25,156 nucleotides of DNA from Dehalococcoidia bacterium (GTDB taxonomy: Bacteria > Chloroflexota > Dehalococcoidia > E44-bin15): NCBI GenBank assembly GCA_030619615.1, contig JAUXBC010000001.1, positions 1-25,156 on the forward strand, written 5' to 3'. Numbering within the stretch: the first letter of the stretch is position 1; each line of letters starts with the position of its first letter. Shown here piece after piece: positions 16,759-24,418 of this stretch. The notes under the pieces are model-generated. The model did not search any database. It was not told where the DNA came from and saw only the letters and a list, made by a program, of their open reading frames with translations. A program made the translations under genes and the position numbers.

Positions 16759-17007
16759 GTGAGGGTGCCAAGGAGAAGGAAGAAGGCGAACTGGGATCGA
16801 GAGGGGATCCGTGCCCTGAGGCGGCATTTGGGGCTCACCCAGCAGGAGCTGGCAGAGGAGCTGGGGACGCGGCAGCAGACCGTTAGCGAGTGGGAGACCG
16901 GGATGTATCGGCCTCGGGGTGCCTCCTCGAGACTGCTCACCATCATTGCGGAGCGGGCTGGCTTTGGCTACGAGGTGGGTTCTGCGGAGGAAGGGGAGAA
17001 GACCTAG
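16759..17007 (+). CDS. small XRE-family DNA-binding protein
   Basis: An 82-residue protein that is little more than one helix-turn-helix: GIRALRRHLGLTQQELAEEL (16-35) with the recognition helix RQQTVSEWE (38-46) and a PRGASSRLL tail. It resembles the LTQ-ELA-x-x-Q-x-T-V-S-x-W-E type seen in small regulators and antitoxins. The basic N-terminus (RRRKK) may contact DNA. No cognate toxin is recognised. GTG 16759 lies 6 bases after the -10 box, implying a leaderless mRNA; GTG 16765 is an alternative start in the same frame. The DUF72 gene follows after 44 bases. The operator-like palindrome in its promoter suggests autoregulation. Confidence 0.8.
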   Translation: MRVPRRRKKANWDREGIRALRRHLGLTQQELAEELGTRQQTVSEWETGMYRPRGASSRLLTIIAERAGFGYEVGSAEEGEKT

Positions 17008-17051
17008 ATAACGAAGGTGATGGGGGGAGGTGCTGTCTGGAGGGGCTTAGT

Positions 17052-17804
17052 ATGAAAAAAGTTAAAGTAGGCTGCTGTGGCTTCGCCAAGGGAATGAAGC
17101 ATTACTTCCCCCAGTTCAGGCTGGTTGAGGTGCAGAAGACCTTTTATAAGCCCCCGCAGGTGGCTACCGCCCTGAGGTGGCGGCAAGAAGCCCCTGCGGA
17201 CTTTGAATTCGCTATCAAGGCTTGGCAACCGATCACCCACCCCTGCTCCAGTCCTACCTATCGAAAGGCGGGGCTTAACATCCCTCCGGGGAAGGGGGGT
17301 GACTATGGCTTCTTCAAGCCCACCGAGGAGGTGATGGAGGCTTGGCGCAAAACCAGGGAGATCGCTGAGGCACTTCGGGCTAGGGTTATCGTCTTTCAGT
17401 GCCCCCCCAGCTTTAGGGAGGAGGCGCAGAATCTGGAGAATATGAGAAGATTCTTCGGCGCCATAGAGCGAAGATTCCTCTTTGTCTGGGAACATAGGGG
17501 GGAGTGGAGCGAAGGGGTGGTTAAGGCGCTTTGTGAGGAGCTGGAGCTGGTTCACTGCGTTGACCCCATGGAGGGGGAGCCCCTGTATGGCGAGAGGAGG
17601 TACTTCCGGTTGCACGGGGGGCCTGGCTATGGGCATAAATATAGTGACGGGGAGCTAAAGTGGCTTTGTGATAGATGGGGTGGTGAGGAGGCCTATTTCC
17701 TGTTCAATAACCTGAGTATGTATGAAGATGCCCTCAGGTTTGAGAGGCTGCTCGAGGGGGAAACGGGTGATTTATACCTTGGGAACGAGCAACCGCACCG
17801 CTGA
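17052..17804 (+). CDS. DUF72 (YecE-like) TIM-barrel protein
   Basis: A 250-residue protein of the DUF72 family, TIM-barrel proteins of unknown function (E. coli YecE). Family marks are the first strand KVKVGCCGF (3-11), VQKTFYKPP (27-35), FEFAIKAWQPITHP (51-64), VIVFQCPPSF in the middle, FRLHGGPGYGHKY and the late FLFNN strand. The frame is open upstream to 16890, but that part overlaps the regulator gene in another frame; ATG 17052 has GGAGGGG 6 bases upstream and gives the family N-terminus. The last 38 bases overlap the DUF488 gene. DUF72 and DUF488 are both function-unknown families, and this tight pairing suggests a joint role. Confidence 0.87.
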   Translation: MKKVKVGCCGFAKGMKHYFPQFRLVEVQKTFYKPPQVATALRWRQEAPADFEFAIKAWQPITHPCSSPTYRKAGLNIPPGKGGDYGFFKPTEEVMEAWRKTREIAEALRARVIVFQCPPSFREEAQNLENMRRFFGAIERRFLFVWEHRGEWSEGVVKALCEELELVHCVDPMEGEPLYGERRYFRLHGGPGYGHKYSDGELKWLCDRWGGEEAYFLFNNLSMYEDALRFERLLEGETGDLYLGNEQPHR

Positions 17805-18198
17805 GGAGTTTTTGGAGCTACTGAGGAGCCTCGGTGTTGAGGTGGTGGTGGATGTGCGCCGCTTCCCCAGCAGCAGGCTTGACCACTTTAGAAGGGAGGA
17901 GCTCGCCAGGTTACTGGAGGGAGGGGGCTTTGGATATATCTATCTCGGGGAGGAGCTAGGGGGATACCGCAGGGGGGGATATCAGTCTTATCTGGACACC
18001 GAGGATTTCAGGGAAGGGCTTGAGCGGCTGGAGGGATTGGCCCGAGGGAGGAGGGCGGTCCTTCTCTGCGCCGAGCGCCTCCCTTGGCGCTGCCACAGAA
18101 GGTTCATCGGCTGGGAGCTGGAGAGGGATGGCTTTAGGGTGATCCATATCATAGACGAAAAGAGGGAGTGGGTGCCAAAGGCCAGGCAGAGGGGGTGA
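17767..18198 (+). CDS. DUF488 family protein
   Basis: A 143-residue protein with the DUF488 signatures: IYTLGTSNRTAEEF at the start (where relatives read IYTIGHSN), VVVDVRRFPSS (27-36) and the conserved LLCAE (99-103) with CHR (109-111) near the end. The cysteine, histidine and arginine pattern suggests an active or nucleotide-binding site, but no activity is established. GTG 17767 is chosen: GAGGGGG is 6 bases upstream and the protein then begins as the family does, while the upstream ATG 17722 adds an unrelated stretch. It overlaps DUF72 by 38 bases, so it should be co-translated. The putative second operator and DUF2851 follow. Confidence 0.88.
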   Translation: MIYTLGTSNRTAEEFLELLRSLGVEVVVDVRRFPSSRLDHFRREELARLLEGGGFGYIYLGEELGGYRRGGYQSYLDTEDFREGLERLEGLARGRRAVLLCAERLPWRCHRRFIGWELERDGFRVIHIIDEKREWVPKARQRG

Positions 18199-18209
18199 GG
18201 GGTCTTTTT

Positions 18210-18240
18210 TTGTCCAGCGATACACGAAATCGTGTAAAAG
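18210..18240 (+). promoter_or_regulatory. weak promoter-like site before the DUF2851 gene
   Basis: TTGTCC (18210-18215) and TAAAAG (18235-18240) are 19 bases apart with the second palindrome between them, an arrangement copying the XRE promoter but with poorer boxes. It may be a regulated internal promoter; read-through from upstream is also likely. Confidence 0.4.
18221..18236. promoter_or_regulatory. TACAC-N6-GTGTA palindrome, putative operator 2
   Basis: TACAC (18221-18225), GAAATC, GTGTA (18232-18236); the arms extend to 7 bp (TACACGA/TCGTGTA). It shares with operator 1 the half-sites, the 6-base spacing, a 5' A and the 9-mer CGTGTAAAA. It lies 15 bases before the DUF2851 start. Confidence 0.6.
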
Positions 18241-18250
18241 GGATGGGTCA

Positions 18251-19480
18251 GTGAAGGAATACCTTTTAGCTCGGGTTTGGCGTAGTCAGATGTTAAGGGG
18301 GAGGGAGCTTTTCACCGTTGGTGGAGGGCGGCTCCAGGTGATCCACCCGGGGAGGGCAAACAGTGAAGGTGGCCCGGACTTTCATCATGCCATCATCGAC
18401 ATGAAGGGGAGCGGACTGCTTAGGGGGGATGTCGAGATTCATACTATGTCCAGCCAATGGCGCATCCATGGGCACCACCAAGACCCTGGCTACAATGGGG
18501 TGATCCTCCATGTGGTGATGTGGCATGATAAAGAGAGGCCTACGGTTCTTCAAAGCGGCAAAACCGTGCCCGTTCTCCCGTTAAGCCCCTATCTGGAGCT
18601 CACCCCAGAGGGGATGGAACGCTTCTCCTCCCCTCTCGCTGGCTATGATGAGCCTTGCCATGATTTGAGGGCACGCCTTGGCGATGGGGCAATGGGGGAG
18701 TTGCTCGATAAAGCGGGGGAGGAGAGATTTCGGTCAAAGGCCGCTTTCTTCCAAGAGGAGCTAGCTATTAAGGAGGGGGACCAGGTTCTTTATGAGGGGC
18801 TGATGAGGGCTTTAGGCTATAGTAAGAATAAGGAGCCCTTTGAGGAGCTTGCCCGTCGCTTGCCATTAAGGGTTTTGAAAGGGATCGCCCAGAGGGAGAC
18901 CGCGGAAAGGCGCGGACCATTGCTCCAGAGGGCGCTCTTGGAGGCAGCAGGGCTATCTCCTCCTTCTTTGGGGGTCATCAACCCGATGAGGGAGGCTGAA
19001 TGGCACCTCTCCGGGGTTCGCCCTTGCAATATGCCGCAGCTGCGTATTGCAGGGGCGGCTTATCTGCTCGCCCGATATCTGGAAAGAGGGCTTGTCGAGG
19101 GGGTGCTCCGGCTTGTCGCGGAGGCAGATGCGGAGAGGGGGCATGGGAGGCTGGAGCAGGGGGTGATCACCAGAGGCTCGAAGGGCACCCTGATCGGGCG
19201 AGGAAGGGCCAGAGAGATCGTGGTGAATGTCCTTCTCCCCTTCTCCTTTGCCTGGGCTGAGAGGGCAGCGCAGGGGGAGCTGAGCAATCACGGCCTCGAG
19301 CTTTATAGAAACTACCCCAGGCTTGAGGAAAACCAGATAACGAGGGAGATGTCGAGGCAGCTTTTCGGTGAACAGTGCTCGAAGGTGGTGAGATCGGCGC
19401 AGCGCCAGCAGGGGCTGATTCACCTCTATAAGAGCCTCTGCCTGGAGGGGAGATGCCCGCAGTGTCCGCTAGGGGACTAG
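18251..19480 (+). CDS. DUF2851 family protein
   Basis: A 409-residue protein matching DUF2851, a family of unknown function. The N-terminal third is the conserved core: GRANSEGGPDFHHAIID (34-50), GDVEIHTMSSQW (59-70), an H-x-H-H-x-D-x-x-Y pattern (73-81) and ILHVVMW (85-91). The acidic/histidine layout recalls PD-(D/E)xK-like nuclease cores, but this is only a resemblance. The C-terminus reads QQGLIHLYKSLC and then CPQCPL, a small cysteine cluster perhaps binding metal. GTG 18251 is the first credible start after a promoter-like site carrying operator 2, 52 bases after the DUF488 gene. It converges with tsaD with 3 bases between stops. Confidence 0.8.
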   Translation: MKEYLLARVWRSQMLRGRELFTVGGGRLQVIHPGRANSEGGPDFHHAIIDMKGSGLLRGDVEIHTMSSQWRIHGHHQDPGYNGVILHVVMWHDKERPTVLQSGKTVPVLPLSPYLELTPEGMERFSSPLAGYDEPCHDLRARLGDGAMGELLDKAGEERFRSKAAFFQEELAIKEGDQVLYEGLMRALGYSKNKEPFEELARRLPLRVLKGIAQRETAERRGPLLQRALLEAAGLSPPSLGVINPMREAEWHLSGVRPCNMPQLRIAGAAYLLARYLERGLVEGVLRLVAEADAERGHGRLEQGVITRGSKGTLIGRGRAREIVVNVLLPFSFAWAERAAQGELSNHGLELYRNYPRLEENQITREMSRQLFGEQCSKVVRSAQRQQGLIHLYKSLCLEGRCPQCPLGD

Positions 19481-19483
19481 AGC

Positions 19484-20458
19484 TCATGGCAGGCGGAGGT
19501 TGGGCGCTATATCGAGGTCCCAGCCTGAGATGTTGCCTGCTTTGAGGTGAAAGTAGCCGCAGCAGGCGATCATTGCTGCGTTATCGGTGCAAAGGGTGGG
19601 GCTGGGGGAGAGGACGGGGAGGGGGGAGCGCTGTGCCATGCTCTGGCGAAGGAGGCGGTTGGCGACGACACCGCCGCCAAGGAGGATCTGCCTGGCGCCG
19701 AGCCTCCTCGCTGCCTCCACCGTTTTGGTGACCAATACATCGACCACCGCCTCCTGAAAGCTGGCGGCGACGTCGGCTGCCGCGGGCCCGCCCTGGAAAA
19801 GGCGAAGCACGGCGGTCTTCAGCCCACTGAAGCTGAAGTCGTCGCTGCCCCTGAGCCAGGCTCGGGGCAGCCGGTGAAGGGTGCTATTGCCACCAGGGGC
19901 CGCCTGCTCTATGGCGGGACCGCCGGGGTAGCCTAGCCCCAAAATTCTCGCCACCTTATCGAAGGCTTCACCAGCGGCATCATCCCTAGTTCTCCCCAGG
20001 GCTAGATAGTCTCCTTGCCCCCTCATCAGAAGGAGGTCGGTATGTCCTCCAGAGACGATAAGGCAGATGCAGGGGAAATCTGGGGTTCTGCCCTCAAGCC
20101 AGTTGGCATAGATGTGACCCTCGAGGTGGTTTATGCCGAGGAGGGGAAGGCCGTGGCCGAGGGCGATGGCCTTGGCGATGTTCACCCCCACCAGGAGGGA
20201 GCCGGCGAGACCGGGTCCAATGGTAACGGCGATGCCATCAAGGTCGCTCCAGCAGGTCTGGGCTTGAGCCATCGCCTCTTGGATGATGGGGATGGCGGTG
20301 AGGAGGTGCTGGCGGGAGGCAACCTCGGGGACGATGCCGCCGTATCGGGCATGAATGTCCACCTGAGAGGAGATGATGTTGGACAGGATCTCCCTCCCGT
20401 CTTGGACAACGGCGGCTGCTGTTTCGTCGCAGGAGGTCTCGATGCCAAGGAGCTTCAT
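19484..20458 (-). CDS. tsaD: tRNA N6-adenosine threonylcarbamoyltransferase TsaD
   Basis: A 324-residue ASKHA-fold enzyme that transfers threonylcarbamoyl from TC-AMP to A37 of ANN-decoding tRNAs, working with TsaB and TsaE. Signatures are [14 protein letters not shown] (4-17), [12 protein letters not shown] (40-51), the metal histidines H111 and H115 in NHLEGH, SGGHT (136-140), [14 protein letters not shown] (158-171) and [10 protein letters not shown]. It is slightly short at the C-terminus compared with typical members but complete in motifs. ATG 20458 has no Shine-Dalgarno, and the -10 box ends 6 bases before it, so the mRNA is probably leaderless. tsaB and tsaE are not adjacent. Confidence 0.95.
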   Translation of the reverse strand: MKLLGIETSCDETAAAVVQDGREILSNIISSQVDIHARYGGIVPEVASRQHLLTAIPIIQEAMAQAQTCWSDLDGIAVTIGPGLAGSLLVGVNIAKAIALGHGLPLLGINHLEGHIYANWLEGRTPDFPCICLIVSGGHTDLLLMRGQGDYLALGRTRDDAAGEAFDKVARILGLGYPGGPAIEQAAPGGNSTLHRLPRAWLRGSDDFSFSGLKTAVLRLFQGGPAAADVAASFQEAVVDVLVTKTVEAARRLGARQILLGGGVVANRLLRQSMAQRSPLPVLSPSPTLCTDNAAMIACCGYFHLKAGNISGWDLDIAPNLRLP

Positions 20459-20464
20459 TTTTCA

Positions 20465-20493
20465 AATATAACAGATGCCTCTTTGGATGTAAA
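20465..20493 (-). promoter_or_regulatory. tsaD promoter
   Basis: On the minus strand TTTACA (20493-20488) and TATATT (20470-20465) are 17 bases apart. Six bases separate the -10 box from the ATG, placing the expected start site on or next to the start codon. Confidence 0.75.
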
Positions 20494-20690
20494 TCGCCTT
20501 TTCGTCTTTTCGTCCTCGGCGCTGTGGTGGTGATAAGCCTACCGCTGTCGTTATCCGTTTTTGGCATTGCCTTCCTTCTCAGCGCTGCAACATAGACAAG
20601 CCCCCTGTTTGAAAAAGCGAAAGAGCGCTGAATATGAAAATGCAAGCAGCAGGCTACCCTATACCACAGCATCCAGGGCGAAAAAGATTT

Positions 20691-20719
20691 TTGACAAGGG
20701 GGGTAGTGGATGATATGAT
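20691..20719 (+). promoter_or_regulatory. promoter of the CorC-like gene
   Basis: TTGACA (20691-20696) and TATGAT (20714-20719) have a 17-base spacer. The leader is about 45 bases and ends in GGGGAGGG, a good ribosome site for ATG 20770. Confidence 0.85.
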
Positions 20720-20769
20720 GAAAGTGGGAATCATCGCTATTCGGGTGTTAAAAGGGGAGGGTCGATGCC

Positions 20770-22023
20770 ATGTTCGATAGCGCTAGTATTTTATACTTAG
20801 TGCTTCTTTTGCTGTGCCTGGGCGCCTCCGCCTTCTTCTCCAGTGCGGAGACGGCCTTTATCTCCCTGCCCAAGACACGGGTCAAGCATATGGTGAGCAC
20901 CAAGGTCAGCGGGGCGGAGAGGGTGGCCAAGATGATGGAGCAACCGGAGAGGCTACTGGCAACGGTGCTCCTTTGCAATAATTTTTTTAACGTTGCTGCC
21001 GCTGCCCTGGGCACTGTGATCGCCGTTTCTATATGGGGTGGCAATATAGGGGTGCTCGTGGCTACCATAGGGGTAACCATCCTTCTCCTCATCTTTGCCG
21101 AGGTAACCCCTAAAACCTTCGCCACCAGACATGCGGAGCGGCTAGCCTTGCTCTATGTCTATCCCTTGGGGGCCATCGCCCGGGTGGTCTCCCCGGTGGC
21201 GTCTGGGTTAGGTTGGCTCGGCTCGGCGCTCTCGGGGGGCAGGACTGCCGGACCTGGGACTGTGGTGAGCGAGGAGGAGATCCGCACCATGATCTCGGTG
21301 GGGCGTGAGGAGGGCACCGTGGAGGAGGCTGAGGCTGAGATGCTGCACAAGGTTTTCGATTTTGGCGAGCGCAGCGTGCGCGAGGTGATGATGCCCCGAC
21401 CGGAGATCGCCTGGATCGAAGGGGGTGCCAAGCTGGCTGATTTCCTCGCTATCTACGCCGAGGCCCCCCATACCCGTTTTCTCGTTTGTGAGGATAACAT
21501 CGACAACGTGGTAGGCATCCTCTCCATAAAGGATGTGCTCATGGCTCAGGCTAAAGGCTCCCTGGACAGGGAGGGTGTTATCGATGGGCTGGTGCGCCCT
21601 GTTTATTTCGTCCCCGAGACGAAACACATCGCCGAGCTTTTCGCTGAGATGCAGTCCCAGGGCTACCACATGGTGGTGGTCGTCGACGAGTTTGGCGTCA
21701 CCAGCGGCATTGTGACCATGGAGCAACTGGTGGAGGAGATCGTAGGTCGGGTGGGGGATGAGCTAACAAAGGCGGTGAGGGAATTCGAGGTTATCGATGA
21801 GCAGACGATTCAAATCGATGGAGGCATGCGAGTGGAGGAGGCCAACGAGGAGCTCGGCTTGGGACTGCCCTCGGGGGACTATGACACGGTTGCCGGCTTT
21901 GTTCTCAGCCTCCTCGGGCACATCCCCAAAGAGGGGGAGCAGGCGAGGTATAATGGCTTGAAGCTGGTGATCATAGAGATGCGGGGACTGAGAATCGAGA
22001 AGATCCTAGTCACCAGGGAGTAG
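20770..22023 (+). CDS. HlyC/CorC family membrane protein (DUF21 + CBS pair)
   Basis: A 417-residue inner-membrane protein of the CNNM/CorC family, linked to magnesium efflux or ion homeostasis. The DUF21 membrane domain starts with a hydrophobic segment (about 7-24), the conserved SSAETAFISL (24-33), then segments near 63-88 and 93-112 ending AEVTPKTFA. A CBS pair follows (about 203-325), opening VREVMMPRPEI and containing VVVVDEFGVTSGIVT, and a C-terminal CorC/HlyC domain carries DYDTVAGFVLSLLGHIP. Such domains usually sense adenine nucleotides with magnesium. A strong promoter precedes it. The DUF2344 gene begins one base after its stop, making it the first gene of the run to tilS. Confidence 0.92.
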   Translation: MFDSASILYLVLLLLCLGASAFFSSAETAFISLPKTRVKHMVSTKVSGAERVAKMMEQPERLLATVLLCNNFFNVAAAALGTVIAVSIWGGNIGVLVATIGVTILLLIFAEVTPKTFATRHAERLALLYVYPLGAIARVVSPVASGLGWLGSALSGGRTAGPGTVVSEEEIRTMISVGREEGTVEEAEAEMLHKVFDFGERSVREVMMPRPEIAWIEGGAKLADFLAIYAEAPHTRFLVCEDNIDNVVGILSIKDVLMAQAKGSLDREGVIDGLVRPVYFVPETKHIAELFAEMQSQGYHMVVVVDEFGVTSGIVTMEQLVEEIVGRVGDELTKAVREFEVIDEQTIQIDGGMRVEEANEELGLGLPSGDYDTVAGFVLSLLGHIPKEGEQARYNGLKLVIIEMRGLRIEKILVTRE

Positions 22024-22024
22024 T

Positions 22025-22672
22025 ATGCAGCGGCTGCGCATTACCTTTTCTCGTGGTGAGGGGGTGAAATACATCTCCCACCTCGATCTGATGCGGCTCT
22101 GGGAAAGGTTGTTGCGCCGCGCCGGCATCCCCATGGCCTACTCCCAGGGGTTTAGCCCTCACCCCAAGATCTCCCTTGCCGCTCCTCTCCCCATCGGGGT
22201 GACCAGCGATGGCGAGCTGATGGACATCCTGTTAAGGAAGAGGGTCTCCCCTTATTTCTTTATCAAGGTGGTTTGTGATCAGCTGCCCTGCGGCATCGGC
22301 ATCCTAGGGGTAGAGCAGGTGGCGCTTACACTGCCCTCCCTGCAATCGCAGATTCGGCAGGCTGAATACCGGGTTGAGGTGGAGACCGATATGAGGCTCG
22401 AGGAGGTGGAATCAGCGCTTCTTTCCTTCCTAGGGAAGGAACACCTGCCTTGGCAGCATCGCAGGGATAACGAGGTGCGCCACTATGACCTTCGCCCCCT
22501 GGTGGATCGCCTCTGGCTCCTCGGGTGGCAAGAGTCGCTATGCACTTTGGGGATGCGACTGCGCACCGACAATACCGCTACGGGGAAGCCGGAGCAGGTG
22601 ACCGCTGCCCTGGGCCTCCCCAATCGCCCAAAGTCCATCCACCGCACCAAATTGATCCTGGCAGGTAGGTAG
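22025..22672 (+). CDS. DUF2344 (radical SAM-linked) protein
   Basis: A 215-residue protein matching the DUF2344/TIGR03936 'radical SAM-linked' family: LRITFSRGEGVKYISHLDLM at the start, then YSQGFSPHPKISLAAPLPIG and a looser C-terminal half. In many bacteria it is encoded next to, or fused to, a B12-binding-type radical SAM protein and sits near rng/rplU; the activity is unknown. Here no radical SAM gene is in view: the neighbours are the CorC-like gene one base upstream and the M48 protease one base downstream. ATG 22025 follows the preceding stop directly. Confidence 0.85.
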   Translation: MQRLRITFSRGEGVKYISHLDLMRLWERLLRRAGIPMAYSQGFSPHPKISLAAPLPIGVTSDGELMDILLRKRVSPYFFIKVVCDQLPCGIGILGVEQVALTLPSLQSQIRQAEYRVEVETDMRLEEVESALLSFLGKEHLPWQHRRDNEVRHYDLRPLVDRLWLLGWQESLCTLGMRLRTDNTATGKPEQVTAALGLPNRPKSIHRTKLILAGR

Positions 22673-22673
22673 A

Positions 22674-23807
22674 ATGGAGCAATCCCTCGATGTTGAAAGG
22701 CAGGAGAAGGCTCGCGATTACGCCAGGATCAGGCACCGCCTCTCTTTTCTCGACCTGGGTCTCGGTTTCTTTTTCCTACTGGTCCTCTTACTCACTCCCC
22801 TCTCCGTTGGCCTGCGCAACCTCTTAGATTTTCCACAGCCGTTGAGGGTTGCTCTATACTTCGCCACCCTGATGCTCTGCCTGGGGATTGTTTCCGCTCC
22901 CCTCAGTTTCTACCGCGGATTCGTGCTGCCCCGCCACTTCGGTCTTTCCATCCAGAGCCTGAGGGGCTGGCTCCGCGATGGGATCAAGGGGGCAGCTTTG
23001 GGCTTTCTCCTGGGAATCGGGGCCATGGTGCTTCTTTACTGGCTTCTGGGGAGCTTCCCTCACCTGTGGTGGCTCTTCGCCGCCCTTTCCCTTCTTTTCT
23101 TCACTGTATTGATGACCAATCTGGCTCCGATCATCATCGTGCCCCTTTTCTATAGACTGGAGCCTCTCGCCGATGCCAACTTAAGGGAGAGGCTGGTTCG
23201 CCTTGCGCAAAGGGCTCAGACGAGGGTAGGGGGAGTTTTCACCATAAATCTAAGCAGCAAAGCAACCACCGGCAATGCAGCGCTCATGGGGCTGGGGAAC
23301 ACCAGGCGCATCGTCCTTGGCGATACCATCCTCCATGGATACTCTGCCGAGGAGATCGAGGTGATCATGGCCCATGAGCTGGGACACCATGTTCATGGCG
23401 ATGTCGCCAGGCTGATCGCCTTTCAGTCGCTGATCACCCTCACTGGACTTTACCTGGCTCACCTTGTGCTAAAGGCCAGTGTTCTTGGGCTAGGCTTCAG
23501 CGGCATTGCCGATGTCGCTGCCTTTCCCTTGCTTGCTCTGGTGCTGGGTGGCTTCGCTCTGGTGATGACACCGCTGAGCAATGCCTACAGTCGCCTCCTC
23601 GAGGGGGCCGCCGACGAATATGCCCTGGCGTTGACCGATAATCCCGAGGGGTTTAGGGCGGTGATGACCAAGCTTTGTGACCAGAACCTATCTGAGGCGC
23701 AGCCCGGTCGCTGGGTGGAGCTGTTTTTCTATGACCATCCCCCCTACTTCAGGAGGGTGGATCGAGCGCGGCGTTATCAGGCACGCCGACCGGAAGGGGC
23801 AGAATGA
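22674..23807 (+). CDS. M48 family metallopeptidase, Ste24/CAAX-protease type
   Basis: A 377-residue integral membrane zinc protease. Hydrophobic segments lie near 24-46, 57-78, 106-126, 131-158, 248-270 and 280-300. The catalytic zinc site is HELGHH (234-239) with the third ligand E310 in LEGAADEYAL. The block SSKATTGNAALMGLGNTRRI (194-213) is the Ste24-type signature, separating it from shorter HtpX proteins. Bacterial members are thought to act in membrane-protein quality control or peptide processing, since CAAX prenylation is a eukaryotic pathway. ATG 22674 lies one base after the DUF2344 stop and the stop overlaps the next start (ATGA). Confidence 0.9.
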   Translation: MEQSLDVERQEKARDYARIRHRLSFLDLGLGFFFLLVLLLTPLSVGLRNLLDFPQPLRVALYFATLMLCLGIVSAPLSFYRGFVLPRHFGLSIQSLRGWLRDGIKGAALGFLLGIGAMVLLYWLLGSFPHLWWLFAALSLLFFTVLMTNLAPIIIVPLFYRLEPLADANLRERLVRLAQRAQTRVGGVFTINLSSKATTGNAALMGLGNTRRIVLGDTILHGYSAEEIEVIMAHELGHHVHGDVARLIAFQSLITLTGLYLAHLVLKASVLGLGFSGIADVAAFPLLALVLGGFALVMTPLSNAYSRLLEGAADEYALALTDNPEGFRAVMTKLCDQNLSEAQPGRWVELFFYDHPPYFRRVDRARRYQARRPEGAE

Positions 23808-24418
23808 GACTTATCCTGGTGAGACACGGTGAAACCCAGTGGAACAGGGAGAATCGCGTTTTGGGTCATACCGAGATCGAGCTAAATGAGGAGGGGAGGA
23901 AACAGGCGGAGAGCGTGGCCCTGGCGCTCAGGGAGGAAAAGGTTGCCGCCATCTACTGTAGCCCTCTAAAGCGAGCCCGGGAGACGGCTGAAGCCATCGC
24001 TCGTTTTCATCAGGTGGGGGTTGAGGTCGATGGGGCTTTTAAGGAGATGGACGCTGGGGAGCTGGATGGGCTGACCTATGAGGAGATGAGGGATCGCTAT
24101 GGCGATTTTTTGAGGGAATGGATAAGGGATGCCTCCCCCTTAAGGATGCCCGGTGGCGAATCCTTGGCCGAGGTTCAGCAGAGGGCGTGGCAAGGGGTGA
24201 GGGGGATAATCGATAGGCACCCTGAGGGTGTGGTTATCGTGGTCAGCCATAGTTTCGCTATCCTGTGCATTATTTGTAAGGCCTTGGGGCTCGATCTTTC
24301 CCAGTTTAGAAGGCTAAGGCTAAATGTGGCCTCGATAAGCACCCTTAACTTCGGGGGTCTAGGCATACAGCTTGAGCTCTTTAATGATACCTGCCATTTG
24401 GAAGCTGGGGTTGATTAA
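23804..24418 (+). CDS. histidine phosphatase family protein (phosphoglycerate mutase-like)
   Basis: A 204-residue branch-1 histidine phosphatase. The phosphohistidine motif LVRHGETQWN (5-14) holds R7 and H8; SPLKRARET (53-61) gives R57, EMDAGELDGL gives the acid E81, and VVSHSFAI supplies H149. The size and the MPGGES block are like GpmB or CobC-type phosphatases rather than the longer dPGM mutase, so a small phosphoester such as alpha-ribazole phosphate is possible; the substrate cannot be told from this sequence. It overlaps the M48 gene by 4 bases and its TAA overlaps the tilS ATG by one base, showing tight co-translation. Confidence 0.88.
   Translation: MRLILVRHGETQWNRENRVLGHTEIELNEEGRKQAESVALALREEKVAAIYCSPLKRARETAEAIARFHQVGVEVDGAFKEMDAGELDGLTYEEMRDRYGDFLREWIRDASPLRMPGGESLAEVQQRAWQGVRGIIDRHPEGVVIVVSHSFAILCIICKALGLDLSQFRRLRLNVASISTLNFGGLGIQLELFNDTCHLEAGVD

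Larger units (their letters stand above)
20459..20769. other. Intergenic region between divergent tsaD and corC-like genes
   Basis: No gene is supported. The left edge holds the tsaD promoter (20465-20493) and the right edge the promoter and 50-base leader of the CorC-like gene. The middle (20494-20690) has a dyad TCAGCGCT (20579-20586) / AGCGCTGA (20624-20631) with a 37-base loop; no T-run or known RNA fold was seen. Confidence 0.6.

Noticed and set aside
16890..17051. 54-codon N-terminal extension of the DUF72 gene
   Set aside because: It overlaps the XRE gene in another frame and reads as an unrelated cysteine-rich stretch; ATG 17052 has a good ribosome site and the family N-terminus.
20015..20533. 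172-codon plus-strand frame opposite tsaD
   Set aside because: Glycine/aspartate-rich shadow of the tsaD codons with no start signals, extending across the tsaD promoter.
20715..20780. Short open frame in the leader of the CorC-like gene
   Set aside because: Its ATG lies within the -10 box, so it would not be transcribed as a leader peptide.
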